From Psoroptes ovis (taxonomy: Eukaryota; Arthropoda; Arachnida; Sarcoptiformes; Psoroptidae): a DNA stretch of 64,000 nucleotides. Positions 38,040-51,613 of this stretch are shown one piece after another; positions within the stretch are counted from its first letter, which is position 1, and each line of letters begins with the position of its first letter. Location of the stretch: contig PQWQ01000018.1 of NCBI GenBank assembly GCA_002943765.1, positions 1,015,501 through 1,079,500 of the forward strand. Direction: 5' to 3'. Below the pieces are notes generated by a model. That model saw only the letters and a program-made list of their open reading frames with translations. It searched no databases and had not been told where the DNA came from. The position numbers and the translations under genes are program-made.

Positions 38040-41000
38040 TGAACTCGCACTTGAACCGGGCGAATGTGAATGAACGCACAGTATCTCGATCCACATTCCT
38101 CGATCATCAGATTTTGAAAATGTTGATACACAATAATCATAATTTTAAATTTCGATACATTTGTTTGAATGAATGAATTCAATGGATGACGATGAACGAA
38201 AATTTGATGATCCAAATAGCAAATAACAAACAACATGGCGTTCAACGATAATTACAATCATAAATATTGACAATCTTTCTCTCAGAGTGTATTGAGTTTA
38301 TTGGGCAACGAGTCCATTGTGACAATCAATGACAGATCAATGGCTCAGATCGGGTCGAAAAACTTTGGCCATTTTGTTGTAGCCATTATTCTTGAAGCAA
38401 TCGATGCTTGTAGCCATTATCTTTGTAGCCATTTTCTGAGAATGAAATGTTTTCAAAGATTTTCATATTTTATGGCCAACTCGAAACATTGAACAAAATG
38501 ATACAAATGATTCGAGATCATTTTGGTGTATTTTGATTGTAACAATTTATTGTTATGATTTGTTGTTCATTGTTTTATTGTTTTAAGGGTCATAGAAATA
38601 TTGTAATCGATTTGTGAGCTTAGTTATGAGAAAAAGAATTGAAAAAATCATATACCCAAATGACTGATGCTGGAGTTTAAGTTGAAATCCCTTTTGTAGA
38701 AATACATCTGAAACAGAAGAGATTATAAACACAGAGAATCATAATTAAACAAAATGAAAGCTTTGTCTAATCATTTTTTTGATGCTTTGACTGAATTTCG
38801 ACTAAATCCATATGTGATTAGTTTTGGATGAAACTTAACGAGTTTTTCAGTTGATTAGGCCGAGTTTTTAGTTGAAAATCCAGTGCCAAAGGCCAGGATT
38901 ATAATTACAAATTCACAAATTTGAAAAATTCTGAAATTCTGCTTTTTTCCAAATCGATTCCCGCTAGATTTATGGCTCTTGCTGAATTCAATTAACCCTT
39001 TCTCTGATTTATTTTTTTTAATTGAAATAATTTTTTCAATGGATTATTCCATCCGCTTATTTAATCAAGCAGGTATAAGAGAAAATATGTACGAAATTTC
39101 ATTATTTGATTTAATTGCTAAGGTCGATTGCCTTTTATAATAATGTTCGTTTACTCTCTATGTGCATCCATTGATTTTATTTAATATTCAACTGATATAA
39201 AATCATTGATTAAATGAATAAATCTAGAAATATAAATAAATCAACATTATTACCTTTTGAATATTTGTATTCCTGCAATGGTCAATTTTATTCGTTTATT
39301 TATTCATTTATTTATTTCTCCACATCCTACACTTAATTAAACTGCGAAAATTCAAATGCTGCAAGCAAAAAACCAATAATAATAGAAATAAAATTTCAAA
39401 TCATTAAGATTAAAGCATTGATTTCTTAATTTATCTCAATTGATTTATATTCATTCAACAACGATATTCATAGGTTTATTGTATGAGTTTGATAAATTTA
39501 TGATATTTCATGATAAAACTTTATGATTATGATTATTATCATTATTATTATGATCAATTTTATAGATTTTCATTATCATTCAAAAATCTAAAATCAAAAA
39601 TTATGGTCAGTTCATGTTCATGTATTCAAGTATGTTCATGAACATAGGTAGATAAAGGATTGTCCAGGTATTCGTTCATTCAAGTTCATTCAATAGGTAT
39701 CTCATATTTATTATCGTTGATTATATCGTTTGATCGTATTCCGTATGCTGTCGTTGATTGTGGGCGCCGAATATATTTTTTTCTATCCGCATAAAGATAA
39801 GCAAACTGGCCAACTAAATGAATGAAGAGAAGCAGGAATGGAATTGACTTGAAAAGATAAGAATAAATCAGATTTGAAGAGAGAGAAATTTCTGTGGCCA
39901 AATCAAATCAAAAATAAAACCAATAAAATTCAATGAAAAAGATTAGATTGCGCTTGGTTTGTCTGGTCAGAATCAATTTTGATTATGAAATCGTAATCAA
40001 AGGATTTCTGGCCAATGAAATTACCAAGCCTTGTGCTTTGATCATCCATTTTCCATAGGGTTTGGATCTTTGAAATTGTTTTAGCGTGGAATTGAAACGT
40101 GAATATTATGTGGATATTAATATTTGAGAATTCAATGATTAGAAACAATGACAATATTTTCAGATGGCCATCATTGCTATTATTTTATTTATTTTGTAGC
40201 CAAAACATTTCAAATTCAGTCTGAGTATTTCATTCTGTATTCCATTCATTTATTCATTCATTCATTCATTTCATTCGTTTGCTACAATTTCTTGTTTGAA
40301 ACAAACAAACAAGAAACTTGAATCCAAATGAATTTTGCTACTTTACTCATTGTATGTTTGTTTTATATGTGTTTTATCTCTCTCAGACTGATCATAACTA
40401 TTATTATTTCAATTGTAGCTTGAATTGTAGCCAAAATCATGCACATACAAACACTAATAATAATAAATTGTAGCCAAATAACCACAGAAAAATAAAATAT
40501 TTAAATTGAAATTAAAACGAGAGAGAAAAACAATAAAAAATCGATTAAATTTTATTTCATTTTCATTTTTTATTTTTAATTCTCATTTTAATAATAATAT
40601 TCTTATTATTTGAAATATATACTACATTAAATAGCCATTGATTTCGCTGGAATTTCATTTATTTTGAATATAAATAAATAAATAAATGAATATATTGAAA
40701 TATGCATTTATTTCAATGGGTGAATGAATGAAATGAATAAATAAATAAATGTTTAAAATGGCCATTGTCCAGCCAATGGTCAGCAGAGGATTTCGCTGAA
40801 ATATCCTCGTAAATTTTCATACATTTTCCCATTGATTCTCTGGTAGATTCTCTCATATGTTTCAATGAGATAGATTCACATAGATTTCAATGGATTCAAT
40901 GGCCATTCATTCATTTTTTAAAAGTGAAACGAGAAGAATTATAAAAATGTTTTTTCATAGAAATTTATGTGAAACAAAGAGTATAAATAAATAAATAAAT

Positions 41001-41041
41001 GGCTACATAAAATAAAATAATAAAATAAATATTTTGAAAAG

Positions 41042-41366
41042 GATACAGTAGCAATTTCGTAACAAAAAAAATAAAATAATAAAATAAAAAATATCAAAAT
41101 TGGAGAACCCCTGAAAAGCTCAGTGAAAAAAAAGCCATATCCATAAATAACAAAGTGAAATAATGGTCAAATAGTGAGAGACTATGGCCACATTGAAACA
41201 CTATGGACACTTTGAAACACTATGGACACATTGAAGCACTGAAACACTACGGACACATTGAAACACTATGGACATACTGAAACAGTGAAGCCCCTGAAAC
41301 ACCATAGATTCTTTAATGTGATTTCAAAAAATTATGATCATGTCCACACACAGTGGCTACAGTAGC
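41042..41366. promoter_or_regulatory. pair of G[AC]TAC[AT]GTA[GT]C palindromes around a tandem array in intron 1
   Basis: GATACAGTAGC at 41042-41052 and GCTACAGTAGC at 41356-41366 lie on either side of the 19-bp tandem repeat at 41181-41307. They belong to the same dispersed palindromic word found 12 times in the window. Confidence 0.3.
41181..41307. repeat. 19-bp tandem repeat, five full units
   Basis: Units of the form ACTATGGACACATTGAAAC start at 41181, 41200, 41219, 41246 and 41265. A partial ACTGAAAC unit lies between the third and fourth, and worn units follow the last. Confidence 0.9.
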
Positions 41367-42889
41367 AGTTTTTTTGAAAGTTTTTTCATTTTAATTCAGT
41401 TTTTTTTAAATTCATTTGAATGGATTTCCAACGAAACCAAAAACAAAAAAAAAGCCCCATCAATCGAAAATATGTAGCGAAAAGTAGGGAAGTATTCCTG
41501 TAGTTTCACAGTGGAAAATATCCACGAAATGGCTACTTTATTGTTGTTTGCTCGGTCCATCATTCCAAGTCCACCATGAATTACGACCAAGTTACTGTGT
41601 GTTTCATTTGATATTCGTTTCCCTGTGTATTTTCCTGTAATCACAGGTCCATATGATCATACCAAAGATTTTCATTTTTTCTGGGTTTATTCGTCGGTTT
41701 TCCTGGTTTCTCTGGTCTGGTCTTGAAAATGGCCAGAACCCTTAAATAAAATTAAATTTCAAATAGATTCAAATAGGTTCTAAGGCCTGTATGTGTCGGT
41801 GTCTGCGTGTGTTTATGTATGTCCCTATGTCCCCAATATGAAAATAAAAATTATAATTTATGTTCATTTGGGGTAGTAATAAAGCTAATAATAATAATCA
41901 TATTCAGAATTGTATTTTGGTTGTTGTTTCTTCTTATTTAAAATATGTTTTGAAATATCAATTTTGAAATAATTTATTTGTTCATCGTTGAATTTGACCA
42001 ATATGACCAATATTGTGTACGTCCACGTACATAAATTATGGCCAAATCAATTCAAATCATTCAAAAAGTCCAATTTATGACAAAAACATTGATTTTCTGG
42101 CGCTGCTTAAACCGATATTAAAATTTGTTGAAACGTATTCATATTTGTTTTTTCGATTTCGAGATTTTGGTGTCGAGATATTCATCGATATTCAATGTTT
42201 TACCGTTGATTCACAGGTGATTCATCGGGTTCCATTTGAATTGGATTTTCAGAGGTTCGGTCCTTCGAATGTAAATGGTTGAAGAAGCCCTACAAAAATA
42301 GCGAAATTTTGGATTTTGAAAATTTGAATTTTTCAAAAATTTTGATTTTTGAAAAATTTGGATTTTTTAAATTTCAAATTTTCAAATTCAATATGCCAAA
42401 GCCATATGAATGCTGCTTTTGTTCCATAGAAATGAATGAATCCATCAATTGATCCATCTTTTGGATTTATTTCAACTTTGAATTTCAAATTTCTATCGAA
42501 ATTCTTATCGTCATCTATCAAAATTTCATTCAAAATTTGAAATTGTAATTATTCGAGAATGAATAACCCTAAAATAACCCGAAAAAACCCTGCTAAATAC
42601 CCGCATAAATAATCAAATAATCGAATTTACGATCGATACATTTGTAGTGGGGCCAAGACATTCACAGAATAGTAGCGAAAGGGTTTTATCATTTACAAAT
42701 AATGCTACAGTATCATTTTATTTTTGAGTATTTGCTTTGAGTATTTGTTTCTGTATCAAATTATTCAAAAATATTCAAATCGATTTTCCCTCATTTCAAA
42801 TCTCAAATTCATGGATTAGACCATGTTTGCATTCAATTCGTATTTTTGAAGTTGATATGAATCGTCGTTTATGAAGCAACGTAATTTGC

Positions 42890-43070
42890 ATGATCGATGC
42901 ATGATCAATTGATCAAGGGGACTTATGGGAGTGGGGGGTTTGTAGATATGGAAGCTGGGGGTCATAGGAGAGGATATCCTCCATGAGTTTCAGATATCTC
43001 TTATGGTGTTCCATTCACCACCATAAAACTGACCCATCTTCCCCCTTCAGATGTCCAGCGATTCAGCATT
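42890..43070. other. GC-richer block in intron 1 with G-rich then C-rich halves
   Basis: A G-rich left part (runs of 4-6 G near 42917-42960), the palindrome GGAGAGGATATCCTCC near 42970, then a C-rich right part (CCCCC near 43043). The halves can pair loosely. It may be a worn MITE. No family was recognised. Confidence 0.35.
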
Positions 43071-46000
43071 TTTCAACGATGATGTTTACCTCGTTTATTG
43101 CTCGTTTTTTTCGAGTTTTTTATTTTATTTAAAATTTTAAAATAAACGAATAAAATTCATTGAGAATTTCACCATTGATTTATGAATGATTTGCACGCAA
43201 ATTTTGCATAAAACCAATGCAAGGTACATTCATTTATTATCCTTCATATTCATTCACCATTTTCAAATTCATTCACCATCATTCACAGAGACACACACAT
43301 TCACACACATCGATATATTTCAATGAATTTCGATGCATTTGGATGATATTAGAAAATTTTCAATTCTCCTCTTATCAATGAAATATGATGAAAATTTCAA
43401 TTTTTATAAATTTCATAAATTCAATGATCAATCAATAGACAAATAAATATGTTTATGTCACATTTGAACAAATTCGTAAATATTTATTGATTGAAATATT
43501 TAATATTTCAAAAATCAATCATTTTTTGAAAATCGAAGCGATGAATTTAATTCTATTGAATCGATTGAATCGTTCGATTAGGTTTGAATTCTTGGATGTT
43601 TTGGCTTGGTTTTGATCATTTCTAGTTCTTGAAATGAAATGTTTTAATTTAAATATTTTTATTTGAAATTTTTGAATAATTCGTTTTGAAGGGAATTTTT
43701 TCAATTTACAAATAAATTCCCTTATATTATTAATGGTATTTCACCAACATTAATAATAATATCATCATAAATATTTATCCCTTTATCTCTTAGAATTCAT
43801 TCAAAATAATATTTGTTTGATTGATTGCATTTTCATTGCTTGGTAAATAAATATGTATGGGTGTGTTTGTAGCATCATTTTGGAATTCATTTTCAAAAAT
43901 ATTCAGCTGAATTCCACTAAAATCGTTTGTTTTTGAGGAATTTTTCCCTTAAAAAATTTAAATTCAAAAATTTTGAATTTCAAATTCAAATATTTCGGAA
44001 TTTCTCGTGTGTTTTTTTGGTTGGAATTTTCAAAGTTTATCAGCGGAACATTTTCCATGTTGATGAACTTTTATGGGGAAAAATTCCTGAAAATTAATTT
44101 TTTAAAAATTTACGGGAAACTTGAAATTCCGAAAAATTGTCAATTTTTAGGTCACCAATTCGGGCCGTTGAACATATATTCAACAATTTTATCCGATATT
44201 TCGTCCGAAATACTTTGGCCAACATTTCTTCAGAAGATATTTCAATGGAACACATTTTCATTTTCCGAAGAAACAAAGAGACAAAACCCGAACCCGATTT
44301 ACCCGATCAAAGTGTGCCGATTTGAACTGATCCAAAGCAATAACCAATCATTCATATGACTTTGAATCATTTGATTGCACTTGATCATATGACACACACG
44401 AGTATGAACCTTGATTCAATTCGAACTTATATTGTAGTGTATATTAGATGACCTTGTACACGGCTGATGCTGCTGATGGTGATGGTGTCACACATGTGAT
44501 TTCTTCGGAAATGAACATTGTTCATATGATCATATATCACATGAATTCCTTGAGGTTCTATATACCAATGAAAACATTCGAAAATTGTATCACAATGAGG
44601 CTACCAAAATAAGACAATTCGATACAAGGTCATAGCCTTTGAATAATATTAAATAGCAATGAATGTATCCGAAAGCATCTTGTGATTTATGCTCATTCAA
44701 ATCATCCTAAGATCATATGATCTTCATTATTGTTCCTTGGATCATCATATTGATGATTTGACAAAGGTCAACAACCATTTAACCTATTAAAATGATGACC
44801 AAAAACTCGTGACATCTTGATTGTTTATTGGGTTTTGTAGGGCGCCATATCATTTGTCCAGGCACCATTGGTCGATATCTGTAGTCAATTATCATTCAAA
44901 TTTTGTTTGAATCAAAGTTAATTTAATGAAATTGTTTGTCAACAGCACGAGCGCCCTAAATAACGTGATTGTTGGACCCTGCATTAAATTGACCGTATAA
45001 ATTAATAGTCTTTTGAATTTTTTGATTATTTTATTTAAAGCACTTTGATTTACTTTGGATTCATTTCTTATAATCATTGTTATGGTATCGATTTCGGATT
45101 TTTTTTGCCAGCATTTTGGGCCGAAAATCTGCTCCAAAGACCATTTGAATGGACCCGTATACGACCGAAGAAGGTCCAGTTGCATTGATTTGATACAATT
45201 CGATCCGATTCCTAAGATTTTACGTGCAAAATCGTAATTGGCTTGGAATTCCGATCATATTATGTGATGTTTATGAGAATTTTGGATTTTGACTATTTGA
45301 ATATGTTAATCTTTGGTTAATATCGGTTGATTCAGAGATTCAATGGTAATTTAGTCTGATTTGCAATTCAATGGACTCTGGAATTGGCGTCTGCTTTCTC
45401 TGTGATCTATTGAATCATAGTAAATCATTGGCGAATCATGTGTTATTGTAGCAAAGTGAAGCAATCGAAATGAGGCTCAACACTTTTCAATGCCATATAC
45501 AATTTAAAACTTGCGCAACAAGGTCAAATTTCATTTTTGTTAATTTTCAAAGCACAAAGTTCATTAAAATTCCAAACATTGAAAACACATCAAACAACAT
45601 TTGATATTTCAAATTTTCACATTTTCGCCTCCTTGTCCCAACAATGGATTTGATTGATGATTTGATCTTTGAAACTTATGCTACACTCATTACTTTGAAT
45701 GCCCGAAAAGAAAATAATGAAGAGGCCATAGTCTTCCAGTGAAATTTGTATTTTTTTTCCATTTTTTCCACGGAAAAAGAACTAAAACCTCGAAACAAAT
45801 CAAATCAAATCGAATCACGAATTAAACTTTGAATCTTCTCACATTGAACTACCTCATGGCTGACTTGCTGAATTGTAACCATTGAATTGTTGAATACCAC
45901 TGTAACCATTCGTTGTACCCTCTTGTATTTTTCACATTTTTAAATTTTCTAAATTTGAAACAAATGTTTTAATGTGGTTATGTGTATGGCCTCATATACA

Positions 46001-46302
46001 TTGGTTCATATATGAACTCACATATAGACATTGATGATGATCATAATAATCATTAGTTTTAATGGTTATTATTATTATGGTTCAGATTCTCGTAGATCGT
46101 TTGTTCGTAGATCAAAAACTAATCATTTTTCAGTTCATTTTTCGACTTGAAATACCTCATCATTACAATCGTTATCTCCGCCCATTGTTTTACCTTGAAA
46201 ATTTTTATTATGATTATTTCTACAATTACAATTAACAAAATTATCGTTTTATTTTATTTCATTTCATTTTCGACCAATAAATCTTCCATCAAACGAAAAT
46301 AG

Positions 46303-46983
46303 ATCATAAAAGATTTTGTCCATGGAAAGATTGTCGATGTGCAAAATGTGACCTCACGAATCAACGAAAACAAATTATGGCCGCACAAGTTGCATTGCGA
46401 CGGCAACAAGATCAAGAAGAAGAGTTAGGAATGTTGATCGTTAAAGAGGTATCGCAAGATGATCAACAGTCGCAGCTTGTCGAAGATGGTCAGCAATCGT
46501 CGTCAACAGCGGCCCCAGCGACCGCAGCATCGACCACGACGACAGTCACGGCATCGACGACCACATCGACGACGACCAAAAAGTCCAAAGCATCGAAATC
46601 AACGAAGGATAACGCGAATTATTCGAATCATCCGAATGATAATTCGAGAAATTCGCTGGAATCACTGCTGTCATCCAGTGGTCAACAGATGAACCAACAA
46701 CCACATCAACAACAGCTGGATAAGTCATCAGCATCGACGATTGCAAATCATCATTATAGCTTGCCATCGAGTAAATCATCGATGATCGATGATTACCATC
46801 ACCATCAACCTCATCATCTTCAACATCATCATCAATCATCGTATGGACCAATGTTACCATCATCACAAGCGAAAATCACATCAGCAGCCTCAGCAACAGC
46901 ATCATCTAAAACATCTGATCAACAACAATCAAATGTACGTTCATCATCATCACCTGAAATTATGGTATTTGATGATGCATCAT
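46303..46983 (+). CDS. dsx: dsx-like exon 2: second half of DM domain and linker
   Basis: The block starts after the acceptor ...AAAATAG at 46302 and completes codon 715 as Asn. It encodes residues 716-941 plus one base. The first part reads HKRFCPWKDCRCAKCD and then continues to MAAQVALRRQQ. It supplies zinc ligands His716, Cys720, Cys725, Cys727 and Cys730 and the basic recognition helix, so the ligand set of the DM domain is complete. The usual Gly before HK in other DM proteins is Asn here. The rest is a Gln, Ser, Thr and His-rich linker with a Lys/Ser patch near residue 790. The donor GTAAGT at 46984 is close to ideal. Intron retention would stop at 47031-47033. The start shown here comes from the splice acceptor, not from the internal ATG at 46377. 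Confidence 0.93.
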
Positions 46984-49900
46984 GTAAGTTTTGTGCATTT
47001 AAATTTAATTCGATTCGTTTAAATTTGATTTGATTCGGCCAACTTTGGCTTAATTCGATCAAATTTCGGTTCGATTCGGCTAAATTTCGGTCAGCTCCCG
47101 AGTAAGATTTCGGCCGAACTCCACTGACCACGCAGAGTTTGATCCACAAAGAGTGTGGCCATGTCTAAGGGCAAACACTGTGGTCATCTTCTTTTATGAC
47201 TGAGACATTCATTGATGGATTTCAAAAAACATCTCCATCTATCTTCATGTCCATGTCCAACCATCATACGAATATAGTGTTTAATATTACATGAGTTATA
47301 CAGAGTCTTATACGATTTAAATACGAAGATAATTTCATATTTCTGTATTTAAATGATGATCATAATAATAATCTAAGATGTAAGATCAGTGAATTTGTAA
47401 TTTGCTTTGGCTAAAACTGCTAAAATACCACCCACAATGGCTCTGATGAAAAACACATGGCAAATTGTCATTTGACGATATTTAAATTGCCATTGTTTCT
47501 CTATTGTCATTATTTGCATAGAAATCTTATATATTAATATGCTGAATAACAATGATAATTATAATTATTATTCATATTATTCAAATTATTAACATAAGAA
47601 AAAATGGTAGCATTTTTAACCATTAATTATTATTATCATGATTATTATTATTAATGATGATGTTTGTTGGTTGGTTGGTTGATCGTGGTTGGTCGTTTTC
47701 ATCTTATTCTATTTTTGAATGGATGAATAGTTTAGATGATCATCATCATCATCATACAAATCATTTATTGTCATTCGAATGTATTCAAAACTATTTGAAC
47801 ATGTTTAAATGACATCAACAGCAATTAAGACCAACCAACAAAATGACAAATTGGTCATAGTTATTGTTCTTATATCCAAATGAATATTTTAAAATAGTTT
47901 TTCACGGGTAATGTCAATTATCTGACAAATGATGAATTAACAATCATATAAATAATTTTGTTTGACAAATTTTCATCAGATTCATTGTCATTATCGTCAT
48001 TATATTCATTCAATTTATTCATTATTATGTAATCACTTGTACATAATTGTAATATAGGTTTTTGTGTGTATCATTATTATTATTATTCAATTGATTATTA
48101 TATAATTGTTATTTGTAATTGCATTTGTAATTTTGTAATTATCATTTATTTTTGGGGATGAAATGGCTCGTTTACTCCTTAATAAATGATGATTTGAATC
48201 AGATGATGTATTTGAATGCATTGTTTTGATGTAAGACAAATGATTTGAAAATGCACTTATGAATGAGATCATAATAAAAATAATTTTGTGCATTCGGCTG
48301 CTGCTGCTGCTGCATGTTGATGATCTTGATCATTGATCGTTAATCATCGACATCATCATTTATCACTGATCATTGATGATACCAATGTCTTCGGTTGCTG
48401 TTTTTCAGACCGCAAGGTTGATCCCTTATTCGTTTGAACATGATCTAAATTGAATCAATCGTAAATTGTTCTTATATCGTGAAAGGGTATAACCTTTAGA
48501 AAAATTTATTACCTTTGAATGACGATAATAAATCTTGAGAAACAAAATTATAAAAATTTGAAAAAAAAGCAATCATATATTATGTAACTGAAATATTTGT
48601 GAAAAAAAAAACAATTTAAACAGGTTAGTTATTACCTTAAGGTTAGTACCTCTTAGAGAAAAACTTAATTATCTTAATTAATCTTTTATTCTTGGCATTT
48701 TTTCGCATTCGAATAATTTCTGAGTGACTTCTCAATGATTTAAATGATTTGGTCGTTTCAAATTCTCCAAAAATTTCCAAAAAATAGACCTACCTACCCT
48801 CTGTTATTAAAGGTTATACACACGAAAAAAAGCCTGCCTACCCTATGCAAAACCTATGCGAATCTACCCTGGCTAAACATATTTACCTGCGAAATTATTA
48901 ACATGAAATTATCTGAGCTAAAAAATGAATAATTTGTTTTTTTTTATGAAAAAATTGACAGCAATTAAATGAATGAAAAACTCATAAATTTTCAATGAAA
49001 TTTCATTGCATTTCATTGTTGTGTGTTTGTACGGTATAATCAATGATTGATTTGATTTAATAAAAATTTTTAATTTCAAGGTGAATCAAATTATTTAAGA
49101 GGTTATACATTGTTAGTGTTGCGTGCATTGTGCATCAATGCTTCCATAGAGGTTAATGATCATTGATTGTATCGTTTTTTTCCGATTTTTTTTGCTAAAA
49201 ACATTCGTGAACCACCCTACCCTGCAAACTACCCAACCTTTTTCCACCCTTTCAAAGCCTGCTAATCAAATGGTATCATTACTACCAGGGTATAGGCCTT
49301 TGTGCATGTTTTAACAATGTAAATCTATACATTGAAATAATACAATGAATTCAATGCATCTTCGATTGTGTTCAATCGACCCTCAATTCAAAGGTTCAAA
49401 GGTTCTAAGCTCATTTTCCGATTGATGACGGTGATGCTGATCCTCTTAAACTATGAATGAATCTAAGAGGTTGATAAGGTTATAAACTGATAAAGTTTGT
49501 ATCTGATAAAGTTTTTTATAGGTTCGAATATTTTATTATTTGTTACTCAAAATGTATTTTCAAAGGTATTCACCTTTATGCTATTGTAGCCATTTTGATT
49601 TTAGGTTCGGACGATTGGAAATTGACGTAGGTTAGTAACCGGTTTCAAATTCAGTTTTATCGCGCTTTCGCTGAATTGATTCGGGTTTCATTTGATTCCT
49701 GTGTAAATTTAATTCTTTGGTTTAATTTGATTTTGACCTTTAAGAAAGTATTTCAATGTTTCAAGATTTTCTGGAAATTTTTCTCCTTGAAAACCCTCTG
49801 CGAAAGTTTCGAGTGAAAACTTAGTGAAACATCAAGGTTATACCTTACCTTTTAAACCTCTTAAAAATGACGATAATTGACTTTCACTGAGACAGCTTGT

Positions 49901-50857
49901 AATTGTCAATTGTCATGAAAAAAATCGTAAAATTTTTGACATTGAAAATGAATGAATTTAATTGTTTTCATTTGTTTCCAATTTAATTTTCCTTCATTCA
50001 TTTTATATTTGAATTTAATTGTTTTTCAACCCTTTGATTACCAATTTTTTCTTGAATTGAGAAATTTTTATGACCAATTTTCATTTATTGTTGTTGACAT
50101 TTATTGAATTATTTTGAATTATTGAAAAACCCAAAAACCATTAGACATGTTCGTAACACATGTTTCAAAATGAATTGAATGTTTTTTCTTTGTGGTTGTA
50201 CATACCACCTTGAACCTTATAAAAACCTAATAACCTTCAACCTGATAAACTTCATAAAAAACGACAAGAAAAAGCGCAAAAATGATGCGAAGAACCAAAA
50301 TATCTTCATCAAGTTAAGACATATTTTCACAGTTGATTTCGCAAGTTTTGCACAATTAATTCAAGGTTCAATTAATTCGATTCTATTGAATTCAATGCAG
50401 ATTCAATACAGATTCGATTTAATTGATTTTGATTCAGATTGAATTCAACTGAATCTGAATTCAGTTTCGATTCAGTAATGAACCGTAACAATGTTTTTAA
50501 ATGCATTGAATATCTCAAAGAAATTTTGTTTTTTTTTTTTTATTTTGAATCTTTGAAAGAAGAAATTATGTTTTGAAACATAATCAAAAGTAGTTTAATG
50601 TAGCACAAAATATTTGAATTGAAAATTGAAATAATTACAATTTTAATTTACATTTTTTGCTCGATTCATTCATTCATTCATCTCTTGCTTGAAATTATAA
50701 ATGAATGAAATGAAATATTCGCATCCATGTTCAATGAATGATGATGTAAATTATTATTTCATTTTGTTCAATTAATTAATTATTTTTTTGATTAATTAAA
50801 TTTTTTGAATTAATTAATTTTATGAATTATTCGTTGAATTCTTTCTGAATAATGAAG

Positions 50858-50879
50858 GCATCGCTCGGAAATGCGATGC
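50858..50879. repeat. GC-rich hairpin in intron 2
   Basis: GCATCGC at 50858-50864 pairs with GCGATGC at 50873-50879 across an 8-base loop. It shares the GCGATGC word with the hairpin at 53875. Confidence 0.5.
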
Positions 50880-51410
50880 AATTCAACGCAACATAATGTG
50901 AATTGCATTTCATTGTGTTGTGTTAAATTCATTATATTAATTCAATTCAAAATTCATTCAAATGATTCAAATATTCATATAAAAGTTCATAGAAAAGTTT
51001 CTTATGAAATTTCGTATCAAGTTTCACCAATTGAATTCACTCTAACTTCTCTGGTGCATAACATCGCCATATTCTTCTCTTGACGATGTGCTTTCCATCT
51101 TAAAACCATCTTAAGACATTCATTCAAGACGCTGAATTCATTGAAAATTAACCATTTCGATTTCGATTCTTCATTCTTGATTCTTCATTATTCATTGTCC
51201 ATGATGATTTTTGGCCATTTGCAAATTTGCAAAATCGTCAAATTGGCAAATGTATACAAACATAAACCAAGATATGATACCCCCATCCATTCACAAATAT
51301 ATTTAGTAATCATATAGACATACACAAAGACATACATCAACAACGAAGAAACAATGATTGTAAACATATATCCTGTCATAATAATAATAATATCATCATG
51401 CTGATGTTGT

Positions 51411-51440
51411 TGATGATGATGATGATGATGATAATAATAA
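51411..51440. repeat. (GAT)n then (AAT)n microsatellite
   Basis: GAT units turn into AAT units. A (TTA)n tract follows at 51661-51687. Confidence 0.85.
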
Positions 51441-51531
51441 AAGAAATATTTGAAATTTAAAAAGTAATAAACAACGACGATAAAACAACAGCAGCCAGTA
51501 GCAACTGCAGCATCATCAGCTAACAATAATA

Positions 51532-51613
51532 TTAAGTTGTCCCATAAATTCTTGCCGTTTTTTAGTCTTTTTTTTTCATTCGAAAAACAACAAAAACTTA
51601 CCGGACACCCTAA
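51532..51613. mobile_element. mariner-type MITE, copy 14 (in intron 2)
   Basis: An 82-bp subfamily A copy with worn ends (TTAAGTTGTCC and GGACACCCTAA). TA lies on both sides. Confidence 0.85.

Larger units (their letters stand above)
34883..46302 (+). other. intron 1 of dsx-like gene (splits the DM domain)
   Basis: An 11.4 kb phase 1 intron lies between codons for Lys714 and His716. It holds one mariner-type MITE (35706-35785), a 19-bp tandem array (41181-41307), a foldback hairpin (37986-38039), several G[AC]TAC[AT]GTA[GT]C palindromes (35560, 41042, 41356, 42704) and three TGTAGCC words within 60 bp near 38380. A GC-richer block lies at 42890-43070. No embedded gene is recognised. Short open frames near 43973-44359 and 45055-45237 have no known domain. 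Confidence 0.85.

Noticed and set aside
38505..38530. GAGATCATTTTG, like the bantam microRNA seed region
   Set aside because: The match stops after 12 bases. The local hairpin is a short CAAAATGAT/ATCATTTTG palindrome, and no proper precursor or star arm is present.
43973..44359. 128-codon plus-strand frame in intron 1
   Set aside because: It begins at a non-ATG codon, is Phe/Lys/Ile-rich as expected from AT-rich DNA, and has no domain. A shifted frame over the same bases is also open.
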